Assembly: GCA_905178155.1 (NCBI GenBank)
Contig: CAJINV010000001.1
Span: 1,371,363-1,435,362 of the forward strand
Direction: 5' to 3'
Source: Amoebophrya sp. A120
Taxonomy: Eukaryota > Sar > Dinophyceae > Syndiniales > Amoebophryaceae
Length of the DNA stretch: 64,000 nt
Shown here one piece after another: positions 11,155 through 22,248 of this stretch (the first letter of the stretch is position 1; every line of letters begins with the position of its first letter). Under the pieces are notes generated by a model that saw only the letters and a program-made list of their open reading frames with translations, was not told the origin of the DNA and did no database searches. The position numbers were made by a program, and so were the translations under genes.

Positions 11155-12300
11155 AAGTCTTTGTGGTGCAGGTAGTACTTCTCCCATCATCACACCCATA
11201 CGGTGTTTGTTTGTTTGTAGTTGAAGGTCATGTGGAACCGTTTGGAAATTTGTGTTTCCCCTCACATGATTAGCGCTATTTCAAGAAAAAGGACAACTTG
11301 GCAGAGCTGCTTTGGCCTCTGCCTCAGAAAAAGGAGCTGTTGCTTGGAGCGAGAGCTTAACTTGATAACCTGCTGTAAAACTGAAAAAGTTAGAAGTGTC
11401 GAAAGCTAAAAGTCTGTTGCTGCAAGTAAAAAGTTGCTGTTGAAAAGTTAAAAAGTGCGTCGTAAGTCAAAAACGAGTTTTTCAGAAAAGTTGACTCCGA
11501 GGAAAGAAAGCCTTAATCTACAGTCTTTTTGTTGTCAAAAGCTACCTGGTTTTCTAAAAGTTGCTGCCTGTCCGAAAAAGTTAAAACGTCTGCTTGGGTT
11601 GTTTAAAAAAGTGATCCGCTACCTTGTAGGAACTGTTTTTTTTTTTGTGTGTTTCTGTACTTTTTGTTGCTTTCCACCTCTTGCTTTTCTTACGCTGCAG
11701 TGCCTCGCGGGCCTGTCTTACGCTTACTAGCTTTCCTGAAGTTGAAAGTGAGTTTTTACTGCTTGCTGAAAAAAAAAAAAATTTGAAACGTGAGTTTTTA
11801 CTGCTTGCCGAAAAAGAAGAGCTGACTTCTATTGGGCTTCGACGTAGCACTGTACTGCTTTGCGACCTTTGCGCGCCTCCAGGATAACCTCTATCACCCC
11901 GCGCGGTAGCCAGTCCATCGGTGTGCTTGGTGGCTGTCCACCTCGTCAGACCACCGGTGTGCCAAAGGGGTCAATCCGCCTGAAAATCACTACTGCCCGC
12001 GGCCCGATCAGGGTTGCCGGCCCTGAACGACTATGCGGCCGGGTGTAGATCCCTGTCCTTTCTCGGTAGATACTCCTTTTGGTGGTGGCGTCGTGCAGGT
12101 GGGTTAGGTATGTGGCTGCGTGCTTGCTCGCCGCGCCAGGGGGTATTTTTTCCGTCCTCCCCTTTTTGGTGTCGTTGCCTGATATCACCACGTCCTTAGC
12201 CCTAGTCAGGTTGCCGACCCGACTAGACTATGTCGGCAAGGCGTAGGTCACTCGTCGTAGGCTTTGTAGTTGGAAGGCTGGTTTTTTGCGCCCCCTGTGG
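11155..12300. repeat. Duplicated non-coding block R4, copy 1
   Basis: Repeated at 17436-18581 (offset 6281), beginning with the linker repeat. The first half is A/T-rich with many AAAAGTT(A/G) words. The second half (about 11870-12300) is GC-rich with repeated words such as CTAGTCAGGTTGCCG. The open frames in it are short and unconvincing. Confidence 0.95.
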
Positions 12301-12951
12301 CGCGCGGGCTTTCTGTGGCGTGGTGTTTTCGTGCCTGGCCGCTACGCAGCGTAGTAGCTGCCGGGGTCGCTCGCCCACCATAGGTGGCGGACTGCGGGGA
12401 AGGATCCGATCAACGGCGCCAGTAGTGTGTTGGCCTCCAGTAGCGCGCTGGCCGTTTGGTTGGGCTTTAGTTTACAGTCGTCGGTCGTTTCGACCCCCCA
12501 CCACCTCAAAAACACGCTCGTAACCGGGCACGTCTCTACCACGTGCTTGGTTGCCGTTTTCCCACCGTTGCAGAGGACACAACTGAAGTCTTTGTGGTGC
12601 AGGTAGTACTTCTCCCATCATCACACCCATACTTAGACGTTTTGCGAGCTCGAGCTGTGGATGTCCGAAATCGACGTTTTGACTTACGAGGTGGGGCCAG
12701 AGGGCGACAACCCCATCTACCAAGCTTCGTCTGCTGGAAGCTGATCGTTTGTCTTCAGAACTCTCTCTTAACTAGCTTATTCAAACCGCCATTTTTGACA
12801 TAACCAAATAGCTAACACAAAAATAAATACATTCGCATTCGAGAATTGAAAAGTATTTTCTTACCTGAAAATCAAAATAATTTTTTGTTCAGCTCCTGCA
12901 AAATTTTGAAAATTTGAATTTTGTGATTGTGATGGTGTTTTTTTCTTCGAT
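12301..12951. other. Non-coding stretch between R4 copy 1 and R1 copy 2
   Basis: GC-rich to about 12560, then a linker repeat (12585-12631), then A/T-rich DNA. No gene is supported. It is the natural left flank of the EF-hand block, which copy 1 lacks because of the window edge. Confidence 0.6.
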
Positions 12952-13013
12952 ATTTTAAGTACAGACATACAATCTTTTACTTTTTTAGCAGGAAAAACAA
13001 AACTTGTAAATGA

Positions 13014-16000
13014 ATGCGGACTTGTTCTTACCTTAGGAAGCAATGGATACCTACGTCATTATCATGCAGAGCTGCAATTAGTACGACGAGTGCGATTTGC
13101 TTTTGCAGTGGATGCGTCTCCTGTAGCGGCAATGTCACCGACATCTCCACCCCGTCCTTCGTCGTTCCCCCGTGGAAAATACTGGTCCAGCACAGTTTGA
13201 GGCTGCAAGGGCTGGTGGACAATCTGGATGCGTTCGTCCACACGGAGATCGGAAAAAGTAACCTGGACCAGCAAAGCGAGACGCTGGCGTTGTTACTTCC
13301 GGAGAGATGGGGCCTGACCGCGTACGATGCCGATCTAGCGCTGCGCACGCGACGAGTGACCGGGCGCTGGGCCCCATTTTTGAAAAACCTTTACTGCCCA
13401 CCTGGTCGGTTGCAAGCGTTCCAAGACCGCGATCGCAATCAGGACTTGTTGCTGGACAAGGCGGAGCAGGTCGAGTGGGGGTGCCCCGTTTCGGCGGACA
13501 CCAACAAGGATGGGTTTCTGGACGGTATCGAATGGGGGAAGCACTGCGACCGGGAAAACGAAATAAAGGGAAGTGGGCCAGCGAAGGACCACGACGTTGC
13601 TGCAACTATACCGGGAAGTTCTATTGCTTCACAGGCTACACCAAATACCACTGCTACACGCGGGAGCCGTCGTGATTATGATGTGAACTACGACGAGAAC
13701 ACCGACAGCGGTTTATCCTGAAGAAAAACATGCCCACCCCATAGGTGTCATGCAAATCCGCAAGCCTAAAATCAAATGTCTCTCATGATGATGATCATGA
13801 TGATGATGCGCAGCCCCATGACAGCCATTTGCTATCTAATGCTACCGCGGAGTTTCTTGTAATGCTGGAATCAGGATAAGATAGTCAATTTGTCTTCATG
13901 CTTTTGCACTAGCTAAACTAACTATTAGACTACAAGCCCAAGCTTGTCATGTTCGGCAGCTGAAACTTGGAGATTTGTATTGCAGATTTGCCAGCAACTT
14001 GACTATAGGGTGGGGACGTTGTTGCTCAGGATACGGCCTGCTGGACGCCATCACTCGATTCGCGTTTGGGTTGGACGACAGTTTTATGCATTGCAAATAT
14101 GTCTGGGTCTAAAAGGATGCGAACTTGTGATGCACGTTGCGGCGGGATTATACAAAAATCTGTGTTGCGTGACTTGCAAAAGGTGCTCACTTCTGGTCAT
14201 GCTGAGAGGGCATCTCTCATGCAGAACTGGCATCACAAAGGGGCTGCAGATCCTGTGACGCTAAGCCCTGCATTCCAAACGAAACTTGGCGGGGCCGCTT
14301 GGAAAAACTGCATGACAAATCTCAGAGTCTTCCAGACCCAGACATATTTGCACTGGATAAGTTTCCACGGGAAGCTGGCCGACTTTCTCCCACGGTCGAG
14401 CGATGCTAGTAGTCTGACCGGTAAAAATTTGCGAATGATGATCCGCTATGCATTGCAAAAGTATAATCGCACTAGCATACAATGCATTACGAATAATTGG
14501 CTTCGCATTGTTGATTTACAAAAAATATACATTTGTCGTGTGGATTCGCCTTAAAAAGGAAAATTGTATAAAAGCACTGAATTAGTACGAGTGCGATGCT
14601 TTTGCACTGAATATCTGCGACATTTCCGTGCGAGGCAACAACCAAGACGCCCTGCGGAGCCTGCGGTGGCAGGGTGGATTTTTACGGCGGCACTTCCTGC
14701 GTGAGTACCAAATAACACCCCACGGCATGCGGATCGCGCTTCAAATGTGGGACCGTACGCGGTCGTGCTCGTGGCGCAGCTTTCTGGTCCTCTACTATCA
14801 GAAGGGAAGATGATCCCCCCTCCCCATATCAAAAGGAAGTTTCTGATGCTGGATTTGCGTACACAAATCAGATTTGTCTTGCAGAAAGTGCTTGGCGGGA
14901 TTTTCTTGGCCGTTTTGCGTATGCAGAAGGCTAGCAATTACGCATGGCAATAAACAGATTTCATCTTCTTGTAGTAGTCGAAAGCGCGCGACAGACTGGC
15001 TGTCGAATGCGCCACATGGCTCCTATGATTACTTACCCTATAGGCAAGACAAACATGATCTGTGGCCACAAATCAGCATCAGAAGTTTCCACTTTAACAT
15101 GGGGACGAGGGGGGATTTTTCATGTTGATGTCTACGCAACGGGCCTGCTCCCAGCGTTCGAGCTCCTGGACGCCAACGGGAACCTCCTTCTGGACAAGGC
15201 AGAGATCGTATGACGACTGTGCACAACTCCCCCTCCCCCGCGTGTGTCATCCAAAATACAAAATCCACCCTCTGCCTGTTGGCACTTCCTCGCCCACCCC
15301 CCGGGGAGGGGATCCTTGACCTGTGGCGCTGGCTGCGGGTGTCCACTACATGATGATGATGGCACTTTTGGCAGCCCAAACAGCACGTACTATCCTGGGC
15401 GAATTTGTCATGCAAATAAGTAGTAGCCCCGCATTGATTCTTTTTCTACTTGCCGAAGTTTGTATTGCTGTTTGTCGTGATGTGATACATGATCCGAGAG
15501 GGAACACGAGGGGGGGAGGTACTTACACTCTGATAGATGGAGGCGAGGAGCGGATCCGGATCCCCCTGCCAGAACTTGCTGCGGGCAGAAGTTTTCCGCA
15601 GCGGCCAGGCAGATGCGCTGGATTGGCTCGAGTACTTACCACTTCGGAAGCCGCGCCTTCGCGCACAACGACGACTCGACAACGGAAGACGACCACCTCC
15701 TGGCGCCCCCGGAGTGGCACGCGAGCACGTATCTGGAAACGCGGCCTGATCCCGAGTCGAGTGATTACAACGTCGAGCAACGTCGAGCTGCTGGTGATCA
15801 CCACCACCAACAAGGTCGAGCGAGCACGAGTACTGGTCCTCCAGAACAAAAATCAGAAGAGGGACTGGATTATTCTATTGGTCATGGCGGAACAAGAGCT
15901 GCGGCAGAGGTACCCGCTGACCGACTGTCTTCGAGAATTGTCACAGAAACCGAAGTTCTGCGTCTAAAACCGGTAACGACACTAAAGTGGTGGCCGCGGA

Positions 16001-16065
16001 GCTCTTGGCCAACACTTTTGCCCGCGCGGGAAGAAAGAAAGTGGCTGAGTGATGGCCGAAAATGA
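13014..16065 (+). CDS. EF-hand protein gene, copy 2, with a different 3' tail
   Basis: The exon structure matches copy 1: about 13118-13713, 14039-14084, 14365-14446, 14619-14795, 15136-15208 and 15541 onward. The same EF-hand loops are present. After the DYNVEQ module the frame differs from copy 1. It continues as a His/Gln linker (GDHHHQQGRASTSTG), then SIGHGGTRAAAEVPADRL, and ends at 16065. The tail thus combines the linker seen at 7850-7905 with a new end. The same frame conflict as in copy 1 exists near 15631-15750. This is a duplicate gene, a haplotype variant or a mis-assembly. Confidence 0.5.
13714..14033 (+). mobile_element. Introner, family B (duplicate of 763-1082)
   Basis: Identical position and flanks in block R1 copy 2. 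Confidence 0.85.
14085..14359 (+). mobile_element. Introner, family A (duplicate of 1134-1408)
   Basis: Identical position and TSD AGTTT in block R1 copy 2. Confidence 0.9.
14447..14613 (+). mobile_element. Introner, family D (duplicate of 1496-1662)
   Basis: Identical position and flanks in block R1 copy 2. Confidence 0.85.
14796..15130 (+). mobile_element. Introner, family C (duplicate of 1845-2179)
   Basis: Identical position and TSD TCTAC in block R1 copy 2. Confidence 0.85.
15209..15535 (+). mobile_element. Introner, family G (duplicate of 2258-2584)
   Basis: Identical position in block R1 copy 2, with the same decayed right arm. Confidence 0.7.
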
Positions 16066-16108
16066 CGGCCAGGGAGCTCTTGGCCATCACTTTCGCCCGA
16101 CCGTGCCG

Positions 16109-17434
16109 GAAGTCTTTGTGGTGCAGGTAGTACTTCTCCCATCATCACACCCATACGGTGTTCTGACTTGAGATGCATGAGGTTTGCTTGCGGCCCGCGT
16201 CCTTCTCCTTTCGCTTCCAACGCTTTTTGCCTCGTCTCCGGCAGTGGGTGGGCTTTTGCTTTGGCCTGCTTGTTCTTTTCTTTTGGTCTGCGTCGCTTCT
16301 AGCAAGAGCCACACGCAGCGCCCCCCCCCTGCCTTTCCACCGCGGCCCTGCCTGCTGTACTTTATTTTTGCTTGGCGCTGGCCCGGTTTGTTTCTTGTCT
16401 TTCGGCCGTCGGCGCGCTCTTTTCGTTCTGCTTTGTGTGGCTAGCCCCCCGAGCCGTCGCAAAGGGTCTGCGAACGCTTTCCGCCGGGCCTGTTTGTGGA
16501 GGCTTGGACAGGGACCGCATTGTGCGCTCCCTACCGCCCCCTCGCGCCTCGCGGCCTTCTCTCTACCTACACTTCTTTCGCTCCCGCTGACCGAGGAAGG
16601 AAGGCCAGGGGCGCGGCCGTTTCTTTTTTTCGCCTGTCGCACCAGCATGGTTTGAGGCTGTAGCGCTAGGCGCTACCCTGTAGTCTCTTTCTCCCTCGCT
16701 CCCCCTTGCACCCCCTCGTCGCCGGGCCGGCGGGCGCGGAGCGACCGCCCGTTCTAGATAGTTTACTAGAAGAAGTCTTTGTGGTGCAGGTAGTACTTCT
16801 CCCATCATCACACCCATACGGTGTTCTGACTTGAGATGCATGAGGTTTGCTTGCGGCCCGCGTCCTTCTCCTTTCGCTTCCAACGCTTTTTGCCTCGTCT
16901 CCGGCAGTGGGTGGGCTTTTGCTTTGGCCTGCTTGTTCTTTTCTTTTGGTCTGCGTCGCTTCTAGCAAGAGCCACACGCAGCGCCCCCCCCCTGCCTTTC
17001 CACCGCGGCCCTGCCTGCTGTACTTTATTTTTGCTTGGCGCTGGCCCGGTTTGTTTCTTGTCTTTCGGCCGTCGGCGCGCTCTTTTCGTTCTGCTTTGTG
17101 TGGCTAGCCCCCCGAGCCGTCGCAAAGGGTCTGCGAACGCTTTCCGCCGGGCCTGTTTGTGGAGGCTTGGACAGGGACCGCATTGTGCGCTCCCTACCGC
17201 CCCCTCGCGCCTCGCGGCCTTCTCTCTACCTACACTTCTTTCGCTCCCGCTGACCGAGGAAGGAAGGCCAGGGGCGCGGCCGTTTCTTTTTTTCGCCTGT
17301 CGCACCAGCATGGTTTGAGGCTGTAGCGCTAGGCGCTACCCTGTAGTCTCTTTCTCCCTCGCTCCCCCTTGCACCCCCTCGTCGCCGGGCCGGCGGGCGC
17401 GGAGCGACCGCCCGTTCTAGATAGTTTACTAGAA
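16109..17434. repeat. 663-bp tandem repeat, two units
   Basis: Units 16109-16771 and 16772-17434 are essentially identical, and each starts with the linker repeat GAAGTCTTTGTGGTGCAGGT. A third linker at 17435 opens block R4 copy 2. The unit is GC- and pyrimidine-rich. It carries open frames of about 160 codons on both strands that look like compositional artefacts, with no recognisable domain. Confidence 0.95.
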
Positions 17435-17435
17435 G

Positions 17436-18581
17436 AAGTCTTTGTGGTGCAGGTAGTACTTCTCCCATCATCACACCCATACGGTGTTTGTTTGTTTGTA
17501 GTTGAAGGTCATGTGGAACCGTTTGGAAATTTGTGTTTCCCCTCACATGATTAGCGCTATTTCAAGAAAAAGGACAACTTGGCAGAGCTGCTTTGGCCTC
17601 TGCCTCAGAAAAAGGAGCTGTTGCTTGGAGCGAGAGCTTAACTTGATAACCTGCTGTAAAACTGAAAAAGTTAGAAGTGTCGAAAGCTAAAAGTCTGTTG
17701 CTGCAAGTAAAAAGTTGCTGTTGAAAAGTTAAAAAGTGCGTCGTAAGTCAAAAACGAGTTTTTCAGAAAAGTTGACTCCGAGGAAAGAAAGCCTTAATCT
17801 ACAGTCTTTTTGTTGTCAAAAGCTACCTGGTTTTCTAAAAGTTGCTGCCTGTCCGAAAAAGTTAAAACGTCTGCTTGGGTTGTTTAAAAAAGTGATCCGC
17901 TACCTTGTAGGAACTGTTTTTTTTTTTGTGTGTTTCTGTACTTTTTGTTGCTTTCCACCTCTTGCTTTTCTTACGCTGCAGTGCCTCGCGGGCCTGTCTT
18001 ACGCTTACTAGCTTTCCTGAAGTTGAAAGTGAGTTTTTACTGCTTGCTGAAAAAAAAAAAAATTTGAAACGTGAGTTTTTACTGCTTGCCGAAAAAGAAG
18101 AGCTGACTTCTATTGGGCTTCGACGTAGCACTGTACTGCTTTGCGACCTTTGCGCGCCTCCAGGATAACCTCTATCACCCCGCGCGGTAGCCAGTCCATC
18201 GGTGTGCTTGGTGGCTGTCCACCTCGTCAGACCACCGGTGTGCCAAAGGGGTCAATCCGCCTGAAAATCACTACTGCCCGCGGCCCGATCAGGGTTGCCG
18301 GCCCTGAACGACTATGCGGCCGGGTGTAGATCCCTGTCCTTTCTCGGTAGATACTCCTTTTGGTGGTGGCGTCGTGCAGGTGGGTTAGGTATGTGGCTGC
18401 GTGCTTGCTCGCCGCGCCAGGGGGTATTTTTTCCGTCCTCCCCTTTTTGGTGTCGTTGCCTGATATCACCACGTCCTTAGCCCTAGTCAGGTTGCCGACC
18501 CGACTAGACTATGTCGGCAAGGCGTAGGTCACTCGTCGTAGGCTTTGTAGTTGGAAGGCTGGTTTTTTGCGCCCCCTGTGG
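17436..18581. repeat. Duplicated non-coding block R4, copy 2
   Basis: Copy of 11155-12300 at offset 6281. It ends at the microhomology CTGTGG, where the sequence switches into a partial linker repeat. Confidence 0.95.
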
Positions 18582-18641
18582 TGCAGGTAGTACTTCTCCC
18601 ATCATCACACCCATACGGTGTTCTGACTTGAGATGCATGAG
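18578..18641. repeat. Linker repeat, last copy, marking the end of the mosaic
   Basis: A partial linker (TGTGGTGCAGGTAGTACTTC onward, to TTGAGATGCATGA). Beyond it the sequence is unique and begins inside an alveolin gene. Confidence 0.85.
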
Positions 18642-18676
18642 CATGACACACGATCGGCATCGGATCCACAATGAGG

Positions 18677-19847
18677 TAGTAAGTACCGGAGATCAACTAC
18701 GTGGACCAGGTTGTGCCGGAGATCAAGTTCGTCGAATGATGTGCCGAAAGTTACACTGTATGTAACTTCAGAAAGTGATCGAGATTTTTACCAGGGACCA
18801 GAGCTGCCACGAGCAGCACGCTTTCGTTTAGGAGGAGCCCGCAAGAACTGTTTTGGTGAATAATGGCAAAGAGGACGAGCGATGCGAAGATAATTGTGAT
18901 GCGATTTGCTTGTCTCCACAGTCGAGAAGCGACGGAAGTACGTCGACGTGCCCACGTAGCGGATTGTGGGACAGACTATCGAGGTGTTCAATTTTGTCGA
19001 CAAGGTCGTCGAGATCCCAACCGTGAAAAAAATCCAAAAGTTTTTCACGGTGCCGCAAATCGAGAAAGTCGCAAGGTATTTCAATTGATTTTGATTCCTT
19101 GCATTTACATAGTTCATCTAATGTCCAGGGCAGTTTAGGTTTACGTCGAAAGGCTTTCGTGTTGGTGTTTCTAACTGCTAACGTGGCCTACATCTCGCGA
19201 CGGTGCGCTGCTACACGTGTCGTGTAGGGGTAGAGACACGTTATGAATTGTCTTGCATGCCCTACATCGGGAGACAGAGTGACGCAAAATCTGTGCTTGT
19301 AGTTCCTACTGTTTATGCATGCGTACCCATACCGCCGCAACGTCCCGCACCGTACACAACAACGAACAAAACAGATACGTCGACAAGCATGTGCCACTGA
19401 GCCAGTAGCAGATCATAGAGAATCCGAAAATCGAGTATGTCGACAAAATCGTCGAGATGCCAAACGTCCGCAATGTCCAGAAGATCGTCGAGGTACAGAT
19501 ATTTTTATATTTGTCTTGCAGGTAGTACCGCTTGGCACACAGACATACGGTGGTGTTACTTATCATGCATGAAACGAAGACACACGACACACACATGTTG
19601 ATCTCCACAATCGCAGGTACTGGAGATCAAGTACGTCGACAAGGTTGTGGATGTCCCGAAAATTGTGTACATCGAGATTGTTACCCGGGAATTACCAGGG
19701 ACTACAGCCTCCAAGAGGTAAGAAACAAGAGGAGCGATGCGATACCTGCGATGCGGTTTGTCGATGTTCTTTGCGACGGTAGCAGGTACTTACAGGATAG
19801 AACCACGTTCCGTGATTGTTCCCTCTATCGACGGTGACCTGACGTGA
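18677..19847 (+). pseudogene. Alveolin (inner membrane complex) repeat gene, 5'-truncated, in-frame stop
   Basis: Several exons show the alveolin pattern of valine-, lysine- and proline-rich short repeats: VPEINYVDQVVPEIKFVE (18683-18737), EIPTVKKIQKFFTVPQIEKV (about 19010-19067), QIIENPKIEYVDKIVEMPNV (19403-19462) and EIKYVDKVVDVPKIVYIEIV (about 19623-19682). An ordinary intron 19493-19616 (GTACAG...CGCAG) joins two of them in frame. Another donor, GTAAGAAAC, at about 19716 can join a short last exon ending at 19847. Alveolins form the articulated network under alveolate alveoli. The exon near 18922-19071 has an in-frame TAG at 18957-18959, and the 5' end is lost at the mosaic boundary near 18641. 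It is therefore called a broken gene, although a sequencing error at the TAG cannot be excluded. Confidence 0.75.
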
Positions 19848-20276
19848 AGATAAGTTGATATCGGCGAAGTTTTTTTTTGTCGTGTGCGTCTCGAGGAACA
19901 CGAATGCGGCTCGAGGAACATCTTTGATCACTAAACGCTTTTGATGTTCATCTTTGATCACTATAAACGCGTTCAGCGGCATTTGTTACTGAGCGGGTTG
20001 GAGCTGGGTGCGGGTTACCACTGACTCCACGATGATGATGATGATGAGATCGACCAATTATTTGTTTCCGAGAATAGCGATAGACCGCACACAGACTTTG
20101 CATTATAATTTGGCGCAGTAGACCACCGGCGAAGAGAGAGAGGAGAAATAGAGGTGCACGGCCAGCACTCCCCGAGCGACGTTTTACGTTTTCTTTTTCC
20201 GTCGTGTGCGTGTGCAACAAAGACCGACTTGTAATTTTTCGAAAACATACTAGGATATCTTCCTTTTTTCACCACA

Positions 20277-22248
20277 ATGCGGTCTCTGTACCTGCTATCG
20301 TAAGAAAAAACTGTTTCACTGTGAATTTGTGATGCATAGAATGGAACGCAGAACTATTTGTCTTGCTACACCTGCAAGACATTGGATTTCTAAGCGTGTT
20401 TTCCCTTGGGAAGCGCGCATGGCAAATTTTCGGTGTCATGCGTAGCAAACTTGTGATGCGGATTCTGCAAAACCATCACAGTGAAGCAGTCTTTTCGTGG
20501 GATACCTGCTCCTCTTCGAGTGCGGTCGAGGTCATTTCTCTTCCTCTATCCTGAGTAAAAACGTCCCCACCCCATAGCTGTCATGCAGATTTGCGATTAC
20601 AGGAAGATTTGTAATGCGCATCTCCACGAGAGGCATTTCCAAATCCAATCGCGTTTTGGAATTTGTAATGCCGGAAAAAGGGTGAGCAGATGGAGTTGCG
20701 ATGCGGCTGCACTTGCTAAACTGCACTACGCTACGGACTGGAATTTGTCATGCGTTGCTCCCAAGGCTTCTGGGTTTGTGTCGCTAAGCTCCCAACAACT
20801 TGACTCTGGTGTGGGGACGTTTTTACAAATGATACCTTCCTCGGTAACTTCATCATCGACTAGTTTTTCGTTCGACTGCCTTCGCGATTGCACACCCACG
20901 GTCACTCCCGAGCTATGAGACAGAGTGCACAACTCCCCCTCCCCCTCATTGTCATTTGTATGGCATGATTGAACAGCAACACAAGCAACAGCAGAGAGCG
21001 GGCTTTCGCATGCCAAATCTGCGTGCGGGTTGTATTTCTATTTGAGGAGGTTCTAAAATTTGTGATGCTAGCAGTGCTTACGAGCAAGGTGTGAGTTTGG
21101 TACTTTGCATTACAAATGAGGGGGAAGCGGGAATTGTGGACTCTCATACGAGCACCGGTATTTCAACAAGAACTTCGTCCTATCCTGTGCAAAAGTATCG
21201 TACTCGTATTGCCATCATGCATTACAAATCTTCTTTTTAAGGCAAATCCGCATTACAAATTTTATTTCTCATGCTGAGGAAATTTGTAATGCATTTATAC
21301 GAGTGCGATACTTTTGCAGTTCATACGTCCGGACCAAGACCGAGCCCGCGGCTGTGAAATGCGGGGTATGCATCGCAAATATGTCTTCATCTGGGTCCTC
21401 TTGGTGGATGCATGCAATAAACTCAACATCACACAAAAATTTCTCATGCATAGACGGCACAGTAAGGGGGGCACCTCCATTTCTTGATGCCAGCGAGAGG
21501 GGATGACCTGCATTGAGTCACCTGTTCAAAACCTGTAGCGCTAGAGCTCGAATGCCAGATTTTTTGGGCCATAGAGAGACAACACGACAAAAACCCGCAA
21601 TACCATCGAGAACCAGAGGGACATATTTTCGTTTGATACGGAGCGAGGACCTACCACACTGCTAGTCCGGATTTTGCCGGGGACCGCAGCTGTGCGACAC
21701 GCTGTGCGGTGGCAGAGAATCAGGCGCAGTGTGAAGATGGGGCAACCAGACAACGAACTGGTTTTGCGAGTAGTCACGGCGCGTCTACAACAACTCTGAT
21801 GTTGCAAGAGAAGTCCGCCAGCATTTCCTCACCCGCGCCAAGAACGGTGAGGACGATAAGCAAGGCGAACTTTCGAAGGTTTTTCCGCCAAAACAATAAA
21901 TCTCGCGAACAACAAGATACTAGTCCTAGCAGCAGAAGCCTCGTCGTCGCGAAAAATGCGATCAGCATGGCCGGTGCGGCTGCGGGAGCCAATTATTTCT
22001 TGAAAAAAGCCTGCCCGCAACCGCGGGCCTGCGGCTGCACCTGTGTGTGCCCGGAACTGGTGTACGTGCCCCCGCCGAACGCCATCCGCCAAACCAGTTT
22101 TCTCGAAGAAAAAGCTACGACGGCGAAAAATGCGAAAGCGAACACGAAACCCTGCGTCGGAGCGGAGTGCGGGCCGGAAGGCTGTCCCGACGTAGCGCCC
22201 TGCAATTGCTACTGCAGCTGCCGCGGAAAGGTGCCGATGAAGCCGTGA
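20277..22248 (+). CDS. Cys-rich protein, 264 aa, five introners
   Basis: Exons are 20277-20296, 20511-20546, 20843-20913, 21154-21180, 21331-21364 and 21642-22248. They total 795 nt, exactly 265 codons with TGA. The start ATG gives MRSLYLLLFECGRG, a short hydrophobic N-terminus that may be a weak signal sequence. The middle is Ser/Thr-rich and basic. The last 80 residues are very rich in Cys and Pro (ACGCTCVCPELVYVPPP and PCNCYCSCRGK), suggesting disulfide bonding or metal binding. The gene has no GT-AG intron: every interruption is a TIR element with direct repeats, from four short exons of 20-71 nt. No known family is recognised. A secreted or membrane role is an inference from the Cys content. 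Confidence 0.75.
20296..20504 (+). mobile_element. Introner, family E
   Basis: TATCGTAAGAAAAAACTG... / ...CTTTTCGTGGGATA, 209 bp, exact TSD CCTGC within an 8-bp direct repeat TACCTGCT. Joins exons 1 and 2. Confidence 0.9.
20547..20834 (+). mobile_element. Introner, family B
   Basis: TATCCTGAGTAAAAACGT... / ...ACGTTTTTACAAATGATA, 288 bp. The direct repeat CTTCCTC lies on both sides (one base offset on the right). Joins exons 2 and 3 in frame. Confidence 0.88.
20914..21148 (+). mobile_element. Introner, family G
   Basis: TATGAGACAGAGTGCACA... / ...GTGGACTCTCATA, 235 bp, exact TSD CGAGC. Excision reads TPE|HRYF in frame. Confidence 0.9.
21181..21325 (+). mobile_element. Introner, family D
   Basis: TATCCTGTGCAAAAGTAT... 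/ ...ATACTTTTGCAGTTCATA, 145 bp, exact TSD CGTCC. Excision reads NFV|RTKTEP. Confidence 0.92.
21367..21638 (+). mobile_element. Introner, family A, decayed right arm
   Basis: TATGCATCGCAAATATGTC... / ...CATATTTTCGTTTGATA, 272 bp. CGG is repeated at the joint, with two extra G on the left. Excision still restores the frame (KCG|ARTYHT). Confidence 0.8.

Larger units (their letters stand above)
10038..11155. repeat. Duplicated block R2, copy 2
   Basis: Copy of 4439-5556 at offset 5599, including the introner 10476-10643. Here the block ends directly in the linker repeat instead of an N. Confidence 0.95.
12952..15780. repeat. Large duplicated block R1, copy 2
   Basis: Copy of 1-2829 at offset 12951 with only scattered substitutions. 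All five introners sit at identical places, so they were duplicated with the block rather than inserted twice. Confidence 0.95.

Noticed and set aside
16173-17318. Open frames of about 160 codons on both strands in the 663-bp tandem repeat
   Set aside because: The composition is extreme, overlapping frames are open on both strands, the repeat is exact and no domain is visible. It is more likely non-coding repeat DNA.
18957-18959. TAG read as an amino acid (alternative genetic code)
   Set aside because: TAG ends the phosphatase and the tandem-repeat gene sensibly, so a local nonsense change or error is more likely.
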